Origin: a bacterium
GTDB lineage: Bacteria; SAR324; XYD2-FULL-50-16
Direction: 5' to 3'
Length of the DNA: 44,380 bases
NCBI GenBank assembly: GCA_024275165.1
Contig: JAJRZQ010000042.1
Coordinates: 1-44,380, forward strand
The notes beneath the pieces are model-generated. The model was given only the letters and a program-made list of their open reading frames with translations. It made no database searches and was not told where the DNA came from. Made by a program: the position numbers and the translations under genes. Below, in pieces: positions 39,442-44,380 of this stretch. Each line of letters starts with the position of its first letter. Position 1 is the stretch's first letter.

Positions 39442-39561
39442 CTTTAGGAAACTCTGAAAAACGCGGAGTTTCCTGGCGAGGCAGGGATGCCTTGCCAAAT
39501 CAAAAAGAGCAACTTATTGATTTGCATTGAGGTTGTGGATTTTAGTCACCGCCGAAAAGAC

Positions 39562-39586
39562 TAAAAAACTCCAAGGAGGGAGTTCT
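39562..39586 (-). terminator. Intrinsic terminator of the TPR protein gene
   Basis: On the minus strand AACTCC (39584-39579) pairs with GGAGTT (39572-39567), continuing into a T run (39568-39563). It lies about 60 bp past the stop of the TPR gene. A second inverted repeat, TTTAGTC/GACTAAA (39541-39547 and 39559-39565), follows. Confidence 0.6.
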
Positions 39587-39623
39587 TCAGAGGTTCTTTT
39601 ATAGTATAGCATGCCTTGAAAAT

Positions 39624-39639
39624 TGTTTCACGTGAAACA
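39624..39639. promoter_or_regulatory. parS centromere-like site (ParB-binding palindrome)
   Basis: TGTTTCACGTGAAACA is a perfect 16-bp palindrome identical to the canonical bacterial chromosomal parS site bound by ParB/Spo0J. It lies 8 bp past the stop of the TPR gene and before that gene's terminator, in a short noncoding gap, about 36 kb from dnaA. This fits the origin-proximal clustering of parS. parA and parB are not in the window. Confidence 0.9.
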
Positions 39640-39646
39640 TCCTTTT

Positions 39647-42553
39647 TTATTTTTCCTTCAATTGCCCTCGCAGTTTTTTGCTTTGATCCACCAACTCAGG
39701 GGCTAAGGCGGGGTTGAACTTGTCGAGGTATTCTTTTGCCGAGGCCTGATCTCCTTCTTGAAGGTAAAGGCGAGTAAGTTTTAAAAGCAGTTCTTGTTTT
39801 TCCAATTGGCTGTTCCCCTTGCGATAGTAAAGCCGCAGCAAATTGCGCAAGGCGCTTTTGGCGTCGCCGCTTTGGGCTTTCATTTCCGTTTGCAGTTGGA
39901 GGGCCTCTTTATAATGATGAATCTCTCGGTACTGGTTGGGGTCGCCTAAGGTTTGGTCGCCCTCGGCAAATTGGCCGAGCTTATAGAGGTTTTTTGCCCC
40001 TAAGAGCCGCGCCTGGAGTTGGAGTTTTTTGGGGGCCTGGGACGCGATTTTTTTAAGGGTTTCTTGGCTCGCTTGATAACTCCCCTGATGATACCTCGCC
40101 TCAGCTAAAATAAGGGCGATTTCTCCTTGGCGATACTTACTTTTCGCTCTGGCCAGTTCCCGCTCCAGCTTGGCGAAGACCTCCTTCCCTCGTCCGCTTT
40201 TGATTGCGCAGCGAGCAAAAAGAATCGACTGATCCCGGGATTCAAATTCGTTGGGTTGTTCTAAAGGAACCTCGATTTGATCGGCGCAGAGGGTATAATT
40301 CCCTCGGTCATAGGAGGACTGAGCTTGACGGAGGCGAATCTGGTTTTTTTTGTAGCGGTGATGCTGGATATAGTCGCTTAGCAAGGCATCGGATTGACGG
40401 ATTTGGCCTGATTCGAGGTAGTGGTTGCTTAAAACCTGGGTCAATTGGTAGCGGGTCGGGGGTTCTAAGGCCGCCTTGAGGGCGAGGGCCGCCTCGGGCT
40501 CAAAGGCCTTCATGTCCTTTGCCGCATAACTGCACATGGCTAGATTGAAACGAGCCAAGGCTTGTTTTTTGGGGTCCTTGGCCAGGGCGATAGTAGCGGC
40601 AAAATGCCGGTGGGCCGCGCTGTACTTTTTTTGATTAAAGTAAACATCCCCTAAGATCAGGTGGTAGTTCAGGCGTTCGGTATCGTTTTTGGCGGATTGG
40701 AGCAAGGGGGTGACCCGCTGAACGATCTTTTCGTATTTTTGGTTGACCAGCCAGACCTCGACATGCAAATCGAGCAGTTCTTTGCCCTTAAACCTCTCTT
40801 CCTCCAAAATCCGCATGGCTAGGGGAGCGCGATTCAAGGCGAGTAGGGATTTAACTCGGTAGCGCAATAAATCCTTAGAATGCAGGCCGCTATGTTTCGC
40901 GGCTAAATCTAAGGCTTGTTGGTATTTCCCTTGTTGGTAATAGGCTTGCGCGGCGTAGCCCAAGGCCTCGGGTCGTTTGCCCTGCTCCCAGCCGTATAAA
41001 AAAGCTTGAATCGCTTCGGGGTGACGCCCTAGCCCGTAGAGCAGGCTGCCTTTCATCAGGTGGACCTCCCATTGGGCCTTTGCCGTCATCTCCGTTAAAT
41101 CGACCTGAGGGAAGTAAGCCAAAAAGGCCTTTGCCTGTTTTTGCTGATAATAGGCGTAGAGGAGGTGGTAGCCCAGCCAAAGCTTATTCTTCGGGTTTTT
41201 TTCTTGCGCCAGCTCCTTAAATATCCTCGCCGCCTTGGGGTAGCGGCCCTGATTTAAATGAACCAGACCCATGTCGTAGCGGGCGATCCAGTATAAGTTC
41301 GCGTCGCTATCCACACTCAAGGCAGTAAGAAAATTCTTCTCCGCTGCCTCAATTTGCCCCTTTAAAAAATGAGCTTGCCCCTCCAATAAAGCGGTGTAAA
41401 AGCGCAGAGCGGGAAAGTGCAAGGGCTGGCCGATGACCTTGGCCTTGAGTTTGGGCTCTTGGTTGAGGTTTTTGTAAAAGGCGCGAATTTGAAAGGAGGC
41501 ATAGGCGGAAAAGGGGGAGCCCTTGGGAATGCGCTCTAAGAGGGTCGCCAAGTTTTGCCCCTCTTGCAAGCGCACTTTGGAGGCGATGAGGAGATAGGTC
41601 AATTCGGCTTGGGCGGGCGAAAGCCCTAAGGCCAATTCCTCCCCCGCTAAACGCTTGGATTCTGTGGGCCGGCCCGAAAGGTAATAGAGCCAAGCCTGCA
41701 CCCGGCGGTGGCGGCTCTTGCTCCAAGCCCCGGGCGAAAGCCGTTGCGCCTCTTTATAGGCTGTCAGCGCTCTGGGGAAATCGTTTTCCGCATAGGCGAT
41801 GGCCCCTTCGAGCTCTTTGATTTTTCCGTAATAAGGGCTGTAGGTGATTCCTGTTTGGGCAAAATCCGCTAAAAAAGTCCTCGCTTCTTTCCATTGTTTA
41901 TTTTGTACCAGATTGACCAGTTGGAGATAGCGTAGGCGAAAGTTCCAATCTGCGGGTTGTAATTCTTTCTTTGCTTTCGCCAACCATTGATTGAGCTTGA
42001 CCATCTGGGCAGAGCGCAAAAAATGCAAGCCCGCCAGATAGAACCCCTCGGCCCGCAAGCGGGGGGCTTTGCTTTGGGTTAGGTCTTGGGCGAGGTTAAA
42101 GGAGGCGTCCATCTCTTCTAATTTATAGAGAGTCCAGGCTTGCCAGGCCACCGCCTTTTCCCAGACCTCGCTGGTTCCCTTGTCGATCAAGAGGGCAAAG
42201 CGGCCTTTCGCTTTTTCATATTCCCCTGCTTGATACTCGATGATCCCTGCGTCGAGCAACCCCTTGGAACCCATGACCGCGCCGGCCAGCCCAGGGGAGA
42301 GGCGGGCCAGCCAGGACTGGGATTCAACCAGACCGTTTTCTTGCGGGAGCTCTACAGGGCCGGGGCCGAAGTCGGGGCTGAAGGGTTCTAAAGCCTTATC
42401 GGGCCGACGGGGATCATATTGGTGCCCCTTGACCTGAGGGCGAATGGGGTTTGCTGGTCGCAAGGCAATGATCTTGACCTGTTCGGGGTCTAGGTCCTGA
42501 CCGAAAAGGGAGCAACTCAAGCTTAAAAAAAGCAGCAGTACAAAGGGCTTCAT
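39647..42553 (-). CDS. Large exported TPR-repeat protein
   Basis: The 968-aa product is an exported helical-repeat protein of unknown function. The N-terminus MKPFVLLLFLSLSCSLFGQ is a signal peptide; a Cys is present in it but the surrounding residues do not form a good lipobox. From about residue 90 to the end there are repeated 34-residue-like helix pairs with the TPR pattern (A...Y..G.Y..A), such as YQAGEYEKAKGRF, LNQGRYPKAARIFKEL, YQQGKYQQALDLAAK and FNQKKYSAAHRHF. Such proteins usually act as protein-binding scaffolds in the periplasm. It has no coupled neighbour. A parS site sits in its 3' flank. Confidence 0.8.
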   Translation of the reverse strand: MKPFVLLLFLSLSCSLFGQDLDPEQVKIIALRPANPIRPQVKGHQYDPRRPDKALEPFSPDFGPGPVELPQENGLVESQSWLARLSPGLAGAVMGSKGLLDAGIIEYQAGEYEKAKGRFALLIDKGTSEVWEKAVAWQAWTLYKLEEMDASFNLAQDLTQSKAPRLRAEGFYLAGLHFLRSAQMVKLNQWLAKAKKELQPADWNFRLRYLQLVNLVQNKQWKEARTFLADFAQTGITYSPYYGKIKELEGAIAYAENDFPRALTAYKEAQRLSPGAWSKSRHRRVQAWLYYLSGRPTESKRLAGEELALGLSPAQAELTYLLIASKVRLQEGQNLATLLERIPKGSPFSAYASFQIRAFYKNLNQEPKLKAKVIGQPLHFPALRFYTALLEGQAHFLKGQIEAAEKNFLTALSVDSDANLYWIARYDMGLVHLNQGRYPKAARIFKELAQEKNPKNKLWLGYHLLYAYYQQKQAKAFLAYFPQVDLTEMTAKAQWEVHLMKGSLLYGLGRHPEAIQAFLYGWEQGKRPEALGYAAQAYYQQGKYQQALDLAAKHSGLHSKDLLRYRVKSLLALNRAPLAMRILEEERFKGKELLDLHVEVWLVNQKYEKIVQRVTPLLQSAKNDTERLNYHLILGDVYFNQKKYSAAHRHFAATIALAKDPKKQALARFNLAMCSYAAKDMKAFEPEAALALKAALEPPTRYQLTQVLSNHYLESGQIRQSDALLSDYIQHHRYKKNQIRLRQAQSSYDRGNYTLCADQIEVPLEQPNEFESRDQSILFARCAIKSGRGKEVFAKLERELARAKSKYRQGEIALILAEARYHQGSYQASQETLKKIASQAPKKLQLQARLLGAKNLYKLGQFAEGDQTLGDPNQYREIHHYKEALQLQTEMKAQSGDAKSALRNLLRLYYRKGNSQLEKQELLLKLTRLYLQEGDQASAKEYLDKFNPALAPELVDQSKKLRGQLKEK

Positions 42554-42714
42554 AAGACGATCAATCTAGGTTTTAGGCATTGTAACAAAGCTCTTGCGAT
42601 TCTCCTAGCCCTTTCAGCAGCCTCCCTTTTGAAGCCCTTGCCTTGGGGCTTGATTGGAAATTCCCCCTCTGTTACCTTAGCTCTTTACAAAGCAACCGAT
42701 TTCTTAAGTTTATT

Positions 42715-43341
42715 ATGTTAAAAATTGGCGAGTTTCTTTTTCGCTATCGTGACTATACCCCCTTGCCTTTTATTTTGGTGATGGTCTTTTTTGCGCACGC
42801 TGACTCGACCAGCCTGCTTATCGGGGGGGGGATGATGCTGCTGGGCGAATTGATTCGCGTGCATGGGGTCGCTTATATCGGCGGGGTCAGCCGTACCCGC
42901 AGTTACTCCACGGGCCAGAAGGTGATTACGGGAGGGCCTTTTTCCCATGTGCGCAACCCTCTTTATGTGGGCAATTTTTTTCTCAGCACGGGCCTAACCG
43001 TTGCCGCCTGGGTTGATTTCCCCTTTACGGGCCTGGCCCCGCAAGAAAATGCCCTGGCCTTTGTGGTGTTGTTCGTTTTGATCTTTTTTCTACAGTATTA
43101 TTTTATTGTCGCTTGGGAGGAAAACAACCTCACCCAACGCTTTGGCGAGGCCTATTTGCGGTTCATGGCGGCGGTGCCCCGCTGGGTTCCTCGTCTTAGC
43201 GCCGCAAAACTGGGGGAGCAGGAAAAGATTGAGGGGGATTACTCCATGGCCTGGCGCTCGGAAAAAAACACCCTGATGATTGCCTTAACCCTGCTTGCCC
43301 TGGTCTTGTGGCGAAGCGGTTTTTTTAATTTTGGAGGCTAG
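42715..43341 (+). CDS. Isoprenylcysteine carboxyl methyltransferase-family membrane protein
   Basis: The 208-aa product is a multi-span membrane protein of the ICMT/PEMT-like family. The methyl-donor region has GGPFSHVRNPLYVGNFFLSTGL and, further on, EENNLTQRFGEAYLRFMAAVPRWVP, both typical. About four hydrophobic segments are visible, including PLPFILVMVFFA, NALAFVVLFVLIFFLQYYF and a C-terminal one (TLMIALTLLALVLW). ATG 42715 is preferred over an upstream in-frame start at 42643 that would add a non-conserved leader. Bacterial members modify lipids or small molecules; substrate unknown. kdsA starts directly at its stop. Confidence 0.82.
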   Translation: MLKIGEFLFRYRDYTPLPFILVMVFFAHADSTSLLIGGGMMLLGELIRVHGVAYIGGVSRTRSYSTGQKVITGGPFSHVRNPLYVGNFFLSTGLTVAAWVDFPFTGLAPQENALAFVVLFVLIFFLQYYFIVAWEENNLTQRFGEAYLRFMAAVPRWVPRLSAAKLGEQEKIEGDYSMAWRSEKNTLMIALTLLALVLWRSGFFNFGG

Positions 43342-44163
43342 ATGCAACTGACCGATCAAATCACCTTAGATGGCAGTAAGCCGCTGCTCATGGCGGGCAA
43401 TTGCGTGTTGGAAAGTCGTGACATTGCCTTTCGCACTGCCGAGTTTTTAAGCGAAATGGCAGAACGGCTCCAGGTGCATTATGTGTTTAAGGCGAGTTAT
43501 AAAAAGGATAACCGTTCAAACGCCGCTTATTTCTCGGGGATGGCGCTCCCTGAGGCCTTAGAGATTTTTCGGGCGATCAAAAACGAATTCGGCGTGCCTT
43601 TGGTAACCGATGTTCATTACCCCACTGAATTGGCCGAGGGGGTTGCCGAGGTGTTTGACATCTTGCAGGTTCCCGCTTACTTGGTCATGCAGACCGAGTT
43701 GGTGTTGGCCATTGCGAAAACCGGCAAAACGGTGAACCTGAAAAAGGCCCAGTTTCTACACCCGGCGGATATGGGTAAGGTGGTCAAAAAGGTAGAGACC
43801 ACCGGCAATAAGAAGATCATGCTCACCGAGCGGGGTTCTACCTTTGGTTATCGCGATTTGGTGGTGGACCCGAGAGGCTTTCATATCATGAAGGAGTTTG
43901 GGTACCCCGTACTTTTTGACGCCGGGCATTCCATCCGCAAATACGGGGTCCCCTCATCAGACCCCAAGGGGGGGGCCAAGGAATTCTTGCCCACCTTGAT
44001 GTCCACCTCCGCGGCAGCGGATTTAGCGGGATTGTTTATCGAGGTACACCCCGACCCGACCCGTGCCCAGTGCGACGCGGCCAGTCAGTTGAGTTTTGCG
44101 GAAGCGGAGAAATTGATCCCTCGTTATTTTGCGATTGCGGAGTTTGTACGGGAACTCGCTTGA
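43342..44163 (+). CDS. kdsA: 3-deoxy-8-phosphooctulonate synthase (metal-dependent type)
   Basis: KdsA condenses phosphoenolpyruvate with arabinose 5-phosphate to KDO 8-phosphate for lipopolysaccharide. The 273-aa product has AGNCVLESRD, FKASYKKDNRSN, TDVHYPTE, TERGSTFGY, FDAGHSI and the late EVHPDP. Cys21 replaces the Asn of the metal-free E. coli enzyme; with His196, Glu234 and Asp245 it completes the metal-ligand set of the Aquifex-type, metal-dependent class. The ATG abuts the upstream stop. Its own stop overlaps the kdsB start. Confidence 0.95.
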   Translation: MQLTDQITLDGSKPLLMAGNCVLESRDIAFRTAEFLSEMAERLQVHYVFKASYKKDNRSNAAYFSGMALPEALEIFRAIKNEFGVPLVTDVHYPTELAEGVAEVFDILQVPAYLVMQTELVLAIAKTGKTVNLKKAQFLHPADMGKVVKKVETTGNKKIMLTERGSTFGYRDLVVDPRGFHIMKEFGYPVLFDAGHSIRKYGVPSSDPKGGAKEFLPTLMSTSAAADLAGLFIEVHPDPTRAQCDAASQLSFAEAEKLIPRYFAIAEFVRELA

Positions 44164-44380
44164 AAATTTTGACGGTCATCCCCGCGAGGCTCGGCTCGGA
44201 GCGGTTGCCCAATAAGCCTTTACTGCAAATTGAAGGGGAGAGCATGATTCGCCGGACCTTGGAGCGGGTTGTTGCCAGCGGGCTCAGCCCGGTGGTGGTG
44301 GCGACCGATGCCCAGGCGATTATAGAGGAGGTGAAGGGCTTTGCGGGAGTGATCCCCCTGATGACTCGTATGGATCATAG
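44160..44380 (+). CDS. kdsB: CMP-KDO synthetase, 5' fragment
   Basis: The open frame runs off the window after about 73 codons. It starts at TTG 44160, overlapping the kdsA stop, and reads KILTVIPARLGSERLPNKPL, the nucleotide-binding opening of KdsB, then SMIRRTLERV and VVVATDAQAI, and reaches the start of the MTR..H segment. KdsB activates KDO with CTP for transfer to lipid A. Pairing with kdsA supports the identification. Confidence 0.9.
   Translation, partial: MKILTVIPARLGSERLPNKPLLQIEGESMIRRTLERVVASGLSPVVVATDAQAIIEEVKGFAGVIPLMTRMDH

Noticed and set aside
42632-42651. AAGCCC-N8-GGGCTT inverted repeat in the gap before the ICMT-family gene
   Set aside because: No T tract and weak stem; no support as a terminator or operator.

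Overview
The window is a chromosomal, housekeeping-rich segment from a Gram-negative bacterium. The envelope evidence is KDO synthesis genes (kdsA, start of kdsB), a small outer-membrane beta-barrel, signal peptides and a diaminopimelate-type cell wall (dapD, lysA, murB). A class I-type adenylate cyclase, a Pseudomonas-type DapD, an F1Fo ATPase with paired b and b' subunits, and rubrerythrin together suggest a proteobacterial or deltaproteobacterial-grade lineage, possibly of the SAR324 type. The sequence alone does not fix the taxon. No insertion sequence, phage, CRISPR array or integrase was seen.

Layout. (1) 1-8.0 kb is the replication-origin neighbourhood: the 3' end of priA, then fecR-like and tsaE on the minus strand, then dnaA, dnaN, recF and gyrB on the plus strand. 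The dnaA-dnaN gap is a candidate oriC. (2) 8.0-11.1 kb holds an orphan hybrid histidine kinase, tRNA-Gly(CCC), a hairpin-rich noncoding stretch and an outer-membrane protein gene with stacked palindromes over its promoter. (3) 11.1-16.3 kb is a minus-strand run dapD - DUF374 acyltransferase - PfkB kinase - lysA - murB - gatC, mostly overlapping, that feeds diaminopimelate, lysine and peptidoglycan synthesis. (4) 16.4-24.2 kb is a plus-strand run: HIT hydrolase, tRNA-Leu(CAA), gpsA, folC, trpB, trpA and a class I-type adenylate cyclase. (5) 24.2-27.8 kb holds a translationally coupled yjbQ-proA-rnhA operon on the minus strand, then a Nudix hydrolase and rubrerythrin. (6) 27.8-33.8 kb is the ATP synthase operon b'-b-delta-alpha-gamma-beta-epsilon on the minus strand; the a and c subunits are not here. 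(7) 33.8-38.5 kb runs ispD, a newly noted 36-aa membrane ORF, rimO, yebC, ruvC, ruvA and ssb. (8) 38.5-44.4 kb holds a divergent miaA, a perfect parS palindrome, a large exported TPR protein, an isoprenylcysteine-methyltransferase-type membrane protein, kdsA and the 5' end of kdsB.

The strongest observations beyond gene annotation are these: a perfect 16-bp ParB-type parS site about 36 kb from dnaA, in the 3' flank of the TPR gene; a (CTA)4 tract running into the dnaN start codon next to a weak DnaA-box core, resembling a DnaA-trio unwinding element; an uncatalogued small membrane ORF overlapping the ispD 3' end; an operator-like array of three palindromes around the outer-membrane protein promoter; and mutually exclusive hairpins between rubrerythrin and atpC. 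All genes appear intact except priA and kdsB, which are cut by the window edges.
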